From Gonatopus flavifemur (Eukaryota > Arthropoda > Insecta > Hymenoptera > Dryinidae): DNA of 64,000 bases. Positions 1 through 10,949 of the stretch are shown here, piece after piece. The position numbers were made by a program, and so were the translations under genes. Numbering within the stretch: position 1 is the first letter of the stretch; each line of letters opens with the position of its first letter. The notes below the pieces were generated by a model, which saw only the letters and a program-made list of their open reading frames with translations, did no database searches and was not told the origin of the DNA. Where the stretch lies: positions 1,488,001 to 1,552,000 of the forward strand of contig JAFFJZ010000049.1 in assembly GCA_018340375.1 (NCBI GenBank), written 5' to 3'.

Positions 1-2
1 CA

Positions 3-400
3 GGAAAAATCACACATGATGGGAGATGCGAAGGGACCTACTACACCGACCCGTATGGAACTTGGGACGAAGTTGTCGTACGAGGACGAGTGAAAATTAC
101 ACTCACGGACTACGAAGCTAAAACTCAACTTGAGGAAAACAAACTGTATCTAGCATCAGGCACACAATGTACTCTGAGCACCGGAACATGTACAGACCTA
201 TGGGGAGGAAATGCATTCTGGCATGTCACACCAGAAGATACATGTCATTTCAACAGATACAGTGTTCTATACGAGGGCCTCGCGACAAAGATGGAGGATC
301 AATCACAACACTATCCAGAAACAATATATTCAGTAATCACGGATGATATTACCTTTGCTCTCACGATCGAAAGTACTCAACCATTATGCCAAGTATCGAC
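3..400 (+). pseudogene. Endogenous viral glycoprotein fragment, mononegavirus/chuvirus-like (partial)
   Basis: The reading frame is already open at base 3 and runs to a stop at 456-458, so the 5' part lies outside the window. The visible part looks like an ectodomain piece of the class of glycoproteins found in chuvirus-like and other mononegavirus-like insect viruses, which mediate attachment and membrane fusion. The cues are the motif DPYGTWDEVVV, the motif ITLTDYEA, closely spaced cysteines (GTQCTLSTGTC), FWHVTPEDTCHF, YSVLYEG and DDITFAL, in that order. There is no transmembrane segment, no nucleoprotein or polymerase gene nearby, and the frame runs directly into transposase sequence, so this is an integrated relic. 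An envelope captured by a retroelement is the alternative. The family call comes from remembered motif patterns, not from a search. Confidence 0.5.
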
Positions 401-1075
401 TATACCACATCACATTAACCCAAGCTCTTACTCCAAACGATATGAGACTTTGGATTAGATTCTGTGACCAAGCGCTGGCAAGGCTAGTTGACGGGGCTCA
501 GTTCTTCGACTATGTAATGTTCTCCGACGAAGCGTGTTCCCAGAGCACTGGGCATTTACATAGACACAACTCTCATTACTGGTCGGATGTGAATCCGCAT
601 TGGTACCGAACAATCGACAACCAACATCGCTGCAGCGTAAATGTGTGGTACGGGATCGTGGATGGCTATTTAGTTGGTCCACATTCTTTCAACGGGACTT
701 TGAACGGTCCCATGTTTCTGGAATTCCTGACGGATGATTTACCAGGCTTGCTTGATAATCTGGATCTACAAACAAGGCAGAGGATATGGGTTCAATTGGA
801 TGGAGCACCACCTCACTACGCATTGATTGTGAAAGAATACCTTGAACACCATTTCCCGGGGAGATGGATCGGACGAGGTGGACCAGTTCCCTACTTTCAC
901 GCTCACCCGACTTGATATCTCTCGACTCTTTCTTGTAGGAATTCCCAAGAGATGGAGTCTTCAAAGCGCAGCCGACAACGAGGGAAGAAATGATCGATCG
1001 TTTCCGCGCTGTGTTCCCCGATCAGTGTTCCAAATTTTCGGTGGAGACTAGGATTGTGTATCCAAGTAGAAGGAA
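385..1075 (+). pseudogene. Mariner-like (DD37D) transposase, 3' part, frameshifted
   Basis: This is the catalytic half of a Tc1/mariner-superfamily DDE transposase, a cut-and-paste enzyme acting on TA target sites. The open part lies in the frame 343-915. It contains FSDEA (first Asp), the strand HNSHYWSDVNPHW, NVWYGIVDG, QLDGAPPHY (second Asp) and RWIGRGGP. After a frame change near 905 the continuation reads DLISLD, which gives the third Asp with 37 residues between Asp 2 and Asp 3. A TAG follows in that frame, and then a recognisable tail, FKAQPTTREEMIDRF, to about 1060. The N-terminal DNA-binding helix-turn-helix region is missing; viral-type sequence stands in its place. It is a dead copy. 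The superfamily call is firm; the subfamily rests on the D-to-D spacing. Confidence 0.8.
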
Positions 1076-1100
1076 ACAACTTCGAACAATCATTGTCACA

Positions 1101-1255
1101 TCATCAAGCACCCCACAAGTGAGAGGCAAGGGAACTCACAATAATCGAGCACCCCACATGTGAGAGGCGAAAGGACTCACAATAATCAAGCATCCTGGAG
1201 ATAACAGAGAACTACCACGTCGACGTCGTTGTGCCTGGGTAATGCTAAGAGTAGT
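1101..1255 (+). repeat. Short cluster of the 42-bp hairpin minisatellite plus its 3' flank
   Basis: Two diverged units start with GTGAG at 1119 and 1160 (41 bp apart). Each carries GTGAGAGGC, then ACTCAC, then ATMAGCACCCC-like sequence. They are followed by a flank (CTACCACGTCGACGTCGTTG and onward to about 1250) that also follows the larger cluster near 4480. The shared flank shows that both clusters belong to one dispersed repeat. Confidence 0.75.
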
Positions 1256-2535
1256 TCATCAATAACTTTGATGGTCCATAACTTGCTCCTTAATGGGCGA
1301 AAGGGAATTCACGACCAGTGTTCCGTAGAGGCTTTGAAATCAGCTTTCACATGCCATGGTGAAAAAATTGGGGTCCGGATTGAAAAAATCATCGTGATAC
1401 CTAAGTGACGTTCAAAATGAACTCTGAGAAATTCTCCAAGGTCAGCACCATACTTCCCCCCTGGAACTCTGAACTTTTTATCCAAAACATTTTTCCCCAT
1501 CTCCACTAGTTTTCAAGATATTTGACTATATCACTCAAAATGGTCTACCCTGTATACAGTCTGCATGAACCACTAAATTACTATTGAAAAAAAATGTTTG
1601 GTGATGAAATATCATGTAAGTTATGTCATGTTTGTGAGAATATGAATTGAGAAAATATATTTTGTAAAACCTTCAAAGGAATGCAATAAAGTATTGAGAA
1701 AAAAGAGAGTATTGAATTCAATTCTTGAGAGAGATACTTTCGCTGGTCAAGAAATGTTGTTTAGATTCATTGAATTTTGTGCAGTTTGAGCGTTTGTTTT
1801 TGATTGAAATTCAGCAAAATTTCAAGGGATTCAATAATTAGGAGTACATTTTTGGGGATTATAGTTAATAGCGAAGATAATTCTATTAAGCAATACACCC
1901 AACTCTTGTAAACTAGATAGGTTCCATTATTCACTTGCCAAATCGGGGTGATTAACAACTTCCCTCATCTTTGAATTCAATAATGTTCGATTATATTCAG
2001 TGACATTTGTAGATTTTCATTGAATCTTGTTGAAATTTATGAAATTGTATGGAATTTGATGACATACTCTTGATTTCTCTTGAAAAATTTACGTTTGAAA
2101 AAGGGATAAAATTCAGTAGGATTTGTGCAGTAGAACTTTCGCATGCAATACACTCTACATCATTCACTTCCGATTCACTATGTCAAATTTGTTTATATTG
2201 AAAAGATTCTTTGAAATAAAAAATTGTATTCAATCATTATTTTCCATCTTGGTCATATACTGACATCTGTGTTATATTTAAGGAACAAATTATCTGATAG
2301 ATATTTAGTTTGCTTTGTATATCAATGTTAAGGTATAATAAATCGGAGTGATGCAACTTCGGGCATGTGACATTCGGGCCTGCGGGCATTTAGACCTATG
2401 AACATTCGGGGTTATGACACCTCACCCATCCGACATATTCGCATGGGAAACCCATGTGAAAAGTTTCTGAGTAGGAGTTGATACAGGGTCCGACATCAAG
2501 CCACGTGGCCGTGATTTGGCTTCATGTGGTCTTGA
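1256..2535. other. Unannotated AT-rich stretch
   Basis: No gene, RNA or clear repeat is visible here. The open frames are short and of skewed composition. Confidence 0.5.
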
Positions 2536-2782
2536 TTAGTGTTCTCATATTGGACTCGCAAACGTTACACACATGAATGCGATTGTACGTCTATGTAAGA
2601 CAAGAGAGGGTATGGTTGCGCGCGCAACTTAGCATGCTTGCTCCATTGCTCATCGGATAGTTGACGGGAGAGCAAAGGACGAGGCATACTAGATCGCGCG
2701 CGCAACCATACCGTCTTTCTTTTCACACGAATGTACAGTCACATCTGTGTATATAACGTTTGCGAATCCAATCTGTGGACAC
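2536..2782. repeat. Fold-back element, arms about 85 bp
   Basis: An imperfect inverted repeat. ATTGGACTCGCAAACGTTA at 2549 faces the complement of TAACGTTTGCGAATCCAAT ending at 2772. The inner ends are alternating purine-pyrimidine GCGCGCGCAA at about 2620-2632 and 2696-2706. Probably a MITE; no certain target duplication was seen. Confidence 0.65.
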
Positions 2783-3570
2783 TGGTCTGGATATGGCCTA
2801 TTGTGGTCCTTATGTCAATTTCTGCCCGGGTTGTTGCAATATGACAGTTTCAAATATCGGACAATTGTCAGATGCTTGCAGTACCGTCTTCAGCAATTCC
2901 CCTCCTTTCTCTCCGTCCATTAAAACGTGCAGGTGAGTGAAGGATCAGAAGATGGTGCCCCTGTTTCGATCCTACACTGACGTCTATGTTGAAATGGTCG
3001 GGAAGAAAAAGAAATACAGACAGGCGGACAAACAAAGAAACTGCTGAAGACGGCTCTAGGGACCCACAGTGGGCCAGATGACTGGAAAAACTGGCCAAAA
3101 GTCGAATCCAAATTTTTCAAAAACAAGTTTATGGGGATGAAGTATATAAGTTCAAGTGCACTTGGTGAATATCTTAAGGGGATCCAAACATTAGTGTTCA
3201 ATTGGTGGTAATTTGAAAATGAATAATTGCATATCAAAAGTGGATGAGGCTATGTTGAAAATTTCTAAGTATTTTAATCCAGTTGAGAAAATTCATCACA
3301 ATATGCATGGTTTCTTCATCTCATAACTTCACTACAATCAGGAAAGGAACAGAACAAGGAGAACGATGTGTTACAAGGCATGGGTGCATGATTTTACGAA
3401 TATTTTCTATGTAACTTTCATTTTGTCCACGCTATCAAGAGGTCGTCCATATCACTTTTGAAGCTGGCTAAAAGTCGATTTCGGAATTTCGCGAAAATCA
3501 GTATAGGGATAAGGTAAATGAGTCCAATTACGTTCAATGGATATATTCGTTCAATCAATAGTTATTATTC
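2783..3570. other. Unannotated stretch
   Basis: No supported feature. Frames on the minus strand at 2868-3237 overlap one another and resemble no known protein. Confidence 0.5.
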
Positions 3571-3579
3571 CATTGGTAG

Positions 3580-3728
3580 TGATCAGTGCTGGATTGATGG
3601 TTATCGAGGCTCCTGGGCACTTGAGCATATGAGGCCCCTTGTGAGGAAATTTTTTAGGGTATTCTCTTCCTTTTGAACTTTGAGAAATTTGAGCCCCCCC
3701 CCCCCCCCCAGGAGCTCGAGGCCCATCG
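3580..3728. mobile_element. Possible hAT-like MITE remnant with a poly-C run
   Basis: The segment starts CAGTGCTGGATTGATGG, a CAG-type terminus like those of many hAT MITEs, and contains a C run of about 17 at 3694-3710. The opposite terminus is not evident, and Transib sequence begins directly after it. Confidence 0.3.
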
Positions 3729-4162
3729 CTCCTTATCCGTGGTACCCGATGCCTGCAACACTCCACAAAATCTTGATGCATGGTGCTGAAATTATCAAAA
3801 CGAGCATACTTCCTGTGGGTGCAATGGGCAAGGAGGCATCGGAATGCAGGAATAAAGATTACAAAAGATATAGACAATGCCACAGTCGAAAAAGTAGTCG
3901 TTTAACAAATTTGGGAGATATTTTTCTCCGCATAATGGATTCTTAAGATCCAATTTTATCAAGTTTGAGTCTTGAAAAAAGGATCCAACGAGCCAAAAAA
4001 CTTTCTTTCCCTCAAACTGTACTTGATTCATTAGAAATTCCTTTGAACTCCGATGCTGGAAGTGGAACTGAAATTTGCGATGAAGACATACCTGGTCTTC
4101 AAGAAACTTCCAAATCTTCAAATAACCTGGACTTGATTAACGAACAGGAAGCATATTTTTAG
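3729..4162 (+). pseudogene. Transib (RAG1-like) transposase C-terminal fragment, intron-less
   Basis: The translation starts APYPWYPMPATLHKILMHG and continues through the motif ECRNKDYKRYRQCHSRKSS. It is collinear with the C-terminus of the larger Transib pseudogene at 15781-18496. The two histidines in LHKILMHG and the Glu in SECRNK correspond to the zinc-binding histidines and catalytic Glu of RAG1-type enzymes. The reading stops at 3946, and a second frame at 3965-4162 continues with an acidic tail. Unlike the 16-kb copy, the KDYKRYRQ junction is continuous, with no intron. It begins abruptly after a C-rich segment and is followed by the 42-bp minisatellite. Confidence 0.75.
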
Positions 4163-4170
4163 TATAACAT

Positions 4171-4475
4171 TAATCATTCGTGAGAGGCAAGGGGACTCAC
4201 GATAAACAAGCACCCCAATTCGTGAGAGGCAAGGGGACTCACGATGAACAAGCACCCTGATTCGTGAGAGGCAAGGGGCCTCACGATAATCAAGCACCCC
4301 GATTTGTGAGAGGCAAGGGGACTCACGATAATCAAGCACCCCGATTCGTGAGAGGCAAGGGGACTCACGTTAATCAAGCACCCCGATCCGTGAGAGGTAA
4401 GGGGACTCATATTGATCAAGCACCCCGATTCGTGAGAGGCAAGGGGACTCATGTTAATCAAGCACCTCAAAAGAA
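4171..4475 (+). repeat. 42-bp hairpin minisatellite, 7 units
   Basis: Seven units start at 4179, 4221, 4263, 4305, 4347, 4389 and 4431, exactly 42 bp apart. Each unit holds CGTGAG, AGGCAAGGGGA and CTCACG in series, a 6-bp stem with an 11-nt loop, followed by ATMAACAAGCACCCC-like sequence. Because 42 is a multiple of 3, both strands stay open across the array. This explains the repetitive open frames at 4174-4581 and 4264-4548, which I do not regard as genes. Confidence 0.95.
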
Positions 4476-4639
4476 GCAGAAATCTACTACGTCCACGTCG
4501 TTGCTGCTGAGTGATGCGAAAAGTAGAGGATATGCATCTGAATTTTGAAACCCGAAAATCAATCACTCTAAGAACCTTCAAGTGGTGAATTTCAGGGGAT
4601 TCTGATAGATGTTTGTTAACTTATAATTATGTGTGTGAA

Positions 4640-4935
4640 TTTTCGATCACCATCCTTGATTCGAATATTTTTTACTCCCAATTAGTAATCAGCCATCCTG
4701 AAAATCCCTGATTGGAGAGTTTCAAGGGAATTCGATCAATTCTGAATTTTCTATCCACCATATCGCATACGCCATCTTGAATTTTCACAATTTGACTCCA
4801 GATTCGTGATCAGCGATCCCAAAAACCCCCGAGATTCGGGGTATTCTGAAATTTTCATCCGCCATCTTGAATTCCCCAAATTTGATTCCAGATTCGTAAT
4901 CAGCGACCCCAAAAACCCCTGTACACTGAGTTACA
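4640..4935 (-). repeat. Diverged units of the 122-bp dispersed tandem repeat
   Basis: On the minus strand this reads GGGGTCGCTGATTACGAATC, followed by the AAATTCAAGATGGCGGATG-type block, two to three times. It is the same unit as at 14563-15545 and 19200-19740 but more decayed. Confidence 0.7.
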
Positions 4936-5659
4936 AACGATTCTGCCGAAAATTTGGATTTTTACCAATTTTTAGTGTGATCTGGCCCACTGTGGGACCC
5001 TTCAATGAGGGATGAAACAATCGGCTTTTTACTTGCCGCCATTGATGGGATAGAGGTTAGTTTACGCATCAGTCAATGGATAAAATTGAATAATTCATTA
5101 GTAACATAACAGTAAATGGGGATTTATATTATATTTCAGATGGATTATTCGGTTTTACTCATCGGATGTCGCATAAATTGGGTACTTATTCTTTGGTTAT
5201 CCCATTAGTGGCGGCCGCTGTCTTATCCCTCACTGGGGGATCCCTAGACAGCTCTGGGTAATTGAAGTCGGCAATGAAAAAGAATCTGTTATATTCCACC
5301 TTGTTGTTTTCATATGCATGAGATGGTTTCAGGGAGTGCTTTTGAGAAAACAATGACCACATTTTCTATTTCTAAGGAATATATTGAGAGCCTGAAACTT
5401 CTGAGGAATACATAAAAAGAGAACGCAAATTTAGCCTTTTCTGATTCCCTTGATATTCGGATCAATAGATTTATCGGTGTAGATTTATAGATACTAATGG
5501 GATATCACTCAGCAAAATTTTTTACGTTGAGTAGACCCCCGGGGTTTAAGATGAGACTTGCTGAAGTTTTCGAAATTGAGTGCGTCAGTCCTGCGTTATA
5601 GACAAATTAGTGTTAAGATAGGTTGGACATGAAATAGTGAATAAACAGTTGAACGCTTG
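4936..5659. other. Unannotated stretch
   Basis: Nothing coding was recognised. GCGGCCGC at about 5213-5220 and GGGGGATCC at about 5236-5244 are natural-looking isolated sites, with no vector sequence around them. Confidence 0.4.
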
Positions 5660-6137
5660 GGCCCAGTCGCATAATTCTACATAGTATTCTCGTAAAGTCT
5701 AAATCAGAACGCCAAGTGCGTCTTCGGAAGTGCAGTGCGTAATTGTGTACGTCCGTGAGCATGTGTATGTGTGTGGAGGAGGGTCAAGGTTGACAACGGG
5801 GTGACTCAATCGGCCCTGAGAACAGTCAAGGCTTAAGAACTCTTCATTCGGTCGCATGATCATTAGGTTTCTCGTCATTCATGTATTTATAAACCGATTC
5901 CTAAATATTTTCTAAAGAATGCTCAGGAGTTCATAAAAATTAATTCCCTTTCTAAGGTTGTAACGTCTATTTATAGGCATATTCCTATAAGTATAGAGAA
6001 AGAGAGAGAAAGAGAGAGAATAGAGCAATCGACGACGACACATCGAGGAGAAAGTGGGAAAAAGTTCCGTTACCCAAATTGTAAGAGAGGGATGTGAAAA
6101 ATAATACCAGACACCCGTGAGCTCATGAGAAGTATAG

Positions 6138-6408
6138 ACCCCGAGTCGAAAAATTTGGACGGTTTTTGTTCTCATATTTCGTTTTTAGACTGATTTTGTC
6201 CTGATTGTTGAATAATGCGGATAAGAACAGTACTTTTCCATGATTTTAGTCTGAATTTCTCCTCAATCACTTTCATTCGTTGGAGGAAAAATTCAGACTA
6301 AATTTATGAAAAAGAACTGTTTTTATCCGCATTATTCAACAATCAGGACAAAATCAGTCTAAGGACGAAATATGAGGACAAAAAACGTTCAAATTTTTCG
6401 ACCCGGGA
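6138..6408. repeat. Near-perfect fold-back element, arms about 125 bp
   Basis: The outer ends are GAGTCGAAAAATTTGGACG on the left and its complement, CGTTCAAATTTTTCGACCC, on the right. The arms run through TGTTGAATAATGCGGATAA and its complement and leave a loop of about 17 nt near 6265-6281. Transcribed, it would form a long hairpin. Confidence 0.85.
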
Positions 6409-6658
6409 CGTCTCTATTGGATAGTACGCCGATAGTCAATGGTGCACCAAACTCGTATTATAAGACGACTAAGAGGATTTATCTTTATTGAAATACCGAT
6501 AATAAAAAAAGAGTAAATAAGACGACGGAACAAAAACTATCGGATGGACTCTAACTTGACTGTGACTTGGACTATCATTCAAAAGAGGCTCGGAATATTG
6601 GAATTCATATGACCATCTCCTCGACGACAATCATCCTTTTCGGATGCTCATTCATAAA

Positions 6659-6703
<45 letters not shown>

Positions 6704-6710
6704 CTCTCGA
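6659..6710. repeat. (CT)n microsatellite
   Basis: About 24 CT units, interrupted near the end by GCTCTCTCG. Confidence 0.95.
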
Positions 6711-7161
6711 TGAAGCTGAGTGTATGTTAACTAGATATAAGAAATAACATCGCTGATTGTGGTTATCGATAGAATGAATAATAATAAAATTTGATATCCT
6801 TATTATTACTTTCATTAAAATTCATTTTAATTTATGTCATACGTGCGGTCACAGAGTGTACCCAAGGTTTCTACAATCACCAGTCCTCTTACCACCATCT
6901 TCCATGAGCAAATTCATTCAGCAAAAGTATCACAATGTGTTTACAAGCTTAATAGAATTCCACATTTGGGACCCTGAGGAGCTCTTCATCTCAAACAGTG
7001 CGGATATTATGATAATGCCCTTGATCATTCAATGATTCGATTATTATTCCACCGAAAACCTATCTTCTTACTGTTCTGTTCGTAACTTAGAATGTCTTTT
7101 GAGGCATTCCATTATTTCTATATGGATAGGAATGACTGATTTTAAGCGAAATAGTCAGTTT

Positions 7162-7990
7162 GGCAGGTAAACAACTCTATGTCTACATATCTCTATTCTC
7201 AAATATACCTAATCCCAAATATCTCGATTTCTGAATATCTCCAGTCTTAAAAATCTTTGTTCTTAAATACCTGTATTCTCAAATATCTCTATTCCCAATA
7301 ATTCTTATCCTGGAATAAGTGTATTCCTAAATATGATTAATCGTAAACATCTCTGTTCCTAAATATCCCATTCTCACATATCACTACTCCTTGACATCTC
7401 TATGCTTATTATATATCGAAAACGAAAGGGATTTGCATTGAAAAGAAAGTGTTTCTGTTGTTTCCGATATATATTGAGCACATTGAACTATATAACATAC
7501 TGGAAAGAGCACTGGCGGAATTTCTTATAGGATGGAAGAAGAGATCTTTCGTCAGTGTGAAATGCAAGATGAAATAGCGTTGTTTCTTTTCAATACATGC
7601 ATCTGAAAAAGAGATGATGAGTGTAAAGGGTATCTGGTTCTTTTTCTCGCACAGTGTACTCGACTGTCTCTCTTTGACGAAAAATTTTTGAATGGTGCTC
7701 ATTTCAGTATATTATACAGTTCAATGATTGAGCATAGAAATGTCAAGTAGTAGCGATATGTGAGAACAAAGATATTTAGGAATAGAGATGTTTACGATGA
7801 TTCATGTTTAGAATTACACTTATTTCAGGGGGAAATTATTAGGAACAGAGATATTTGAGAAGAGAGATGTTTGAGAGTGGAGATATTTAGAAATCGAGAT
7901 ATTCGGGATCGGAGATATTTGAAAATGAAAATATTTAGACATAGACTTCATTGAGATTAGAGAAGTAGAGACTAGATTCATTTATCTGCC
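7162..7990. mobile_element. 829-bp fold-back DNA element, hAT-like, empty site at copy 2
   Basis: The termini GGCAGGTAAA (7162) and TTTATCTGCC (ending 7990) are inverted. They are flanked by GTCAGTTT (7154-7161) and GTCGGTTC (7991-7998), a likely 8-bp target duplication with two changes. Inside, left and right arms of about 225 bp (7175-7400 and 7745-7965) are complementary, built of degenerate 24-bp AAATATCTCTATTCC-type repeats. The paralogous copy at 11440-11670 runs from AAGCGAAATAGTGAATTT straight into CAGCTGACATACTC, which is the empty site. Confidence 0.75.
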
Positions 7991-8190
7991 GTCGGTTCCA
8001 GCTGATATACTCAATGTCCATGACTTCAACAAGTCTTTTCTTGAAAATCGAAAGTCAACTCAACGAATAATTTTTTCTGAGTCATATCTCATCAATATTT
8101 GTAAATTTACACTATCATCGGTTTCAATATCGAGGGAGCCAAAATAGGCTAAAACTCGCCTTCTTTTGCATTCACTCAAAGAGTTTTTTG

Positions 8191-9300
8191 GACACTTCTG
8201 ATCGAAAGACTATAAAAATACGTCAATTACTGCCTAGGAAAAATCATTCGACAATGTTTCTCGTGATCAAGAATGTTGTGTGTAGGCTTACACAAACAGT
8301 TCCACTTTGAGGATTTCTAATCCAATTCGTGAAAAATTCGTTAAGTAATGCAATCAAATTCTGATTCGTTTCAATGAAAAGTTTAAACGAGCTTGAATCC
8401 GATCTTTACAACAGGGGCGACGTCTACAGGCCAGGATTTACATTGGAGCAATCGAGGCTACTACCCAGGGCGGAAAGTTTCAGGGGGTGGAAAATTTCCT
8501 TTCCAATGGAGCAACAAATTGAGGAAAGAGAATTGAGATTTCGTAAAATTTTCCTTTGATGAGAATCATGGGTTACATAAATTCATTCAGAATCGGTTGA
8601 GTTGAATGAATGGTAAGTTCAGTTGAAATAATGATGCGATTGACTATAATGACAACATGTTTGGTCCGTCCATATACGTCAGTTCTCATCGGGTATGGTC
8701 TCTTCCATCCGTTTCTTCAATAGTTCAAGAAAAATGTTTCCAGCAGGGATAAAACAAGGTCTGGATATTTTTTTTCATTCGATTCAACCATCTTTCGGTA
8801 TTATGAGATCGAGTAACTCCCGCTTCTACGGGATGCTCTCAGATCCATCAAATGTTTCGAAAAAACAAAACTATCCAGGTCTCTGAATTTCCAGGTAAGA
8901 TATGTTGTTCATGAGAATACTTCGTTGAATTTGTCACGAACAATTAGGTTGTTCTTGGAGCTTTGTCTGTTGTTGAAAATTTTAATTGCATTTATCGAAT
9001 AAATTTATCATTCCCGATTGGATTGAATGAAATGATGAATAGCTCCGATAAATGTATGAATAATCAAATGGATTAATTTTGAGACTAAGATTCTCGATTA
9101 CTAATTTGATCATTGCTTTTTTAGTGAAACGGAAATTGATGGACTATCCTTTTTGAATTTGGAATATTTCGAAACAGTACTACTAACTTGAATTCAAAGT
9201 GTGTCGAAGTCAGTAGTAGTGAAGAAACTGAAATTAGGTGTGTACTGCTGGAATTTTCCGTTTGCTCCATTATGATTGATCAGTTCTGTTAGAATTACAA
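8191..9300. other. Unannotated stretch
   Basis: No gene, RNA or repeat could be supported. Two short plus-strand frames (8374-8559 and 8695-8886) resemble nothing I know. Confidence 0.4.
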
Positions 9301-9410
9301 CCCCAACAGCACAATGTGTCTCTGGGACGTTTTCTGAACGTTCAGAAAACCTTCCCTACGTCCTATAAACCTCCCATAAACGTTCCAGTGGCACGTTGTG
9401 CTGCCTGGGA
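9301..9410. mobile_element. MITE, CCCAG-CAGCA terminus family (copy 1)
   Basis: The ends CCCCAACAGCACA and TGTGCTGCCTGGGA are inverted relative to each other. The interior is rich in ACGTTC/GAACGT motifs. Related copies lie at 24125, 35474 and 40294. Confidence 0.6.
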
Positions 9411-10471
9411 GGTTGATGAACATCTTGTTGAAACAGATCCGGAAAAAATGTGTGATTATACCACGTTCAAGACAACATGAAATTTTTAAAAAGTAGAATT
9501 AGGATAAGAAATTTGGCGTTGATTAACAATTTTGCAACATTCAGGAGTAGGAGAGAGCAATCAAATTGTAATTTTTAGAATGGTAACGTCTAAAAATGGC
9601 GACGATGTTTGAAAGCATTCATTGGATAACTCAAATACAATGAAATTCCGCCAATTGTATGACAATTTTTTTGTGATTATGATTAGATCCGTCATATTTA
9701 GATGTAACCAATCCATCATCATTTCGTTCTCTCAGTTCTGCCGTACCACGCAAAATAGTGACCAACTCAATTTTTTTTGAAAATTATTTTTTCATGTTAT
9801 CCGATTGAGGGAAATTTTCGGAATCAAATGCTACAAGGATGTCTTTTGGACGGAAAATCAAACTAGCTAACTACGTTTTGTCTTGCCCGGGAGAGTTATT
9901 GAAAGGGAGGCAATAATGAATCGCCCAGAGGTGGCGTACGACCTAAATCCGGCCCCAGACTTCCAAATTTATGGAGAATTGTTTTCAACACAAACTCTTG
10001 TATCCGTGCACAAGGCAATTGAAGAAAACCGACTCTCAAAACATATGTTGAAGCATATTTGTTCTTTATCTCCCAAACCGATTGTTGAATAATGATTCGA
10101 ATTATGTCAAAATAATAACCCAAAGCATAGAGAACAGAACAGAAAACGCAAGGAAGTCGTTGGTGGAGAACCTATGATTGTTCCGTTCTGACGTATCACT
10201 CACTTAGAAAAATAATGAGTTACCCTTACTCCAAATTAGTTCCAGCAACTAGATACAGTTGTTGATATTTGTATAACTAAAACGGGCGTTCACTCAACTG
10301 AATTCAAATTTAATTTTTCTGACTTCAGTTACTGTTACGAATTTGGAGTTGCCTTTACTACAGCTTTTATTACCGGCTTCTATTCTTTTATTACTCGGAA
10401 CTAATTTTCATAACTAACTTCAGTTCATTCGGTCAAATAATTTATTTTTTTCAGTGTTTTATGATACTTAG
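9411..10471. other. Unannotated stretch; short frame at 9883-10092
   Basis: A 69-codon plus-strand frame at 9883-10092 lies in a patch that is less AT-rich than its surroundings. It has no recognisable motif and no supported splice partners, so it is left uncalled. Confidence 0.35.
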
Positions 10472-10606
10472 GGTAGAGGGTCTTTTTGCCGAATGAACAT
10501 AATTTGATAATCAGTGGTCGTTCCCTAGTTATCTCTAGAAGCAACTAGCGACTGTTAAATCATGTCCATTCGGCAGAAAACTGTTTCGGTCCAAAGAGCC
10601 TCTACC
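10472..10606. mobile_element. MITE with 9-bp target duplication, Mutator-like (copy 1)
   Basis: The terminus GGTAGAGGGTCTTTTTGCC at 10472 is inverted to GGTCCAAAGAGCCTCTACC ending at 10606. The flanks GATACTTAG (10463-10471) and GATATTTTG (10607-10615) agree at 7 of 9 positions. The same termini occur in the insertion at 59347-59498. A 9-bp duplication with GG-starting ends suggests the Mutator superfamily. Confidence 0.7.
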
Positions 10607-10949
10607 GATATTTTGAAGATACTTTTTATGCATTGAGTGAATGCATTTCAAATTATATCCTGAAAACCTGAGAGGAAAATTTTTGTACCTGTGAAATTGG
10701 TGCTAGGACTGCTGGTTGTTGTAGTCATATTATGACGATCGTTTGGTTTCTTGGTTACGCCCAATATAATAACATACGTTTGCCTAATCCTGATGCGTGT
10801 GAAATATCTATCACAATACCTGAAGAATCAAGATAGAATGGGATGATCTGCAGGTTACAGACAAAAATCTCGAAACCCAAAACCTTGACACACACACACA
10901 CACACACAATAATGTAAAATCCGATCGCGCAACCTCCTCGTGGTACACA

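Larger units (their letters stand above)
5660..8190 (+). repeat. Interspersed repeat of unknown class, copy 1 (with nested insertions)
   Basis: Several blocks match copy 2 at 10950-11670 in the same order: TAAACCGATTCCTAAATATT near 5890 (copy 2 near 11068), TTTAAGCGAAATAGT near 7141 (copy 2 near 11459), and AGCTGATATACTCAATG with GAAAGTCAACTCAACG and TCGAGGGAGCCAAAATAGGC at 8000-8155 (copy 2 at 11480-11630). The segment has no coding capacity that I can see. It carries a fold-back at 6138, a CT microsatellite at 6659 and the 829-bp insertion at 7162. Confidence 0.65.

Noticed and set aside
4171..4475. CRISPR-like array
   Set aside because: The units are contiguous 42-bp tandem repeats with no unique spacers, in eukaryotic DNA; it is a minisatellite.
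4174..4581. Repetitive protein frames on both strands across the minisatellite
   Set aside because: They are open only because the 42-bp period is a multiple of three; composition is fully explained by the repeat.
5210..5246. Cloning-vector contamination suggested by NotI- and BamHI-like sites
   Set aside because: The surrounding sequence is ordinary AT-rich genomic DNA with no polylinker, resistance gene or origin.
9883..10092. Possible host exon
   Set aside because: Looks slightly coding-like, but there are no convincing splice sites, homology or neighbouring exons.
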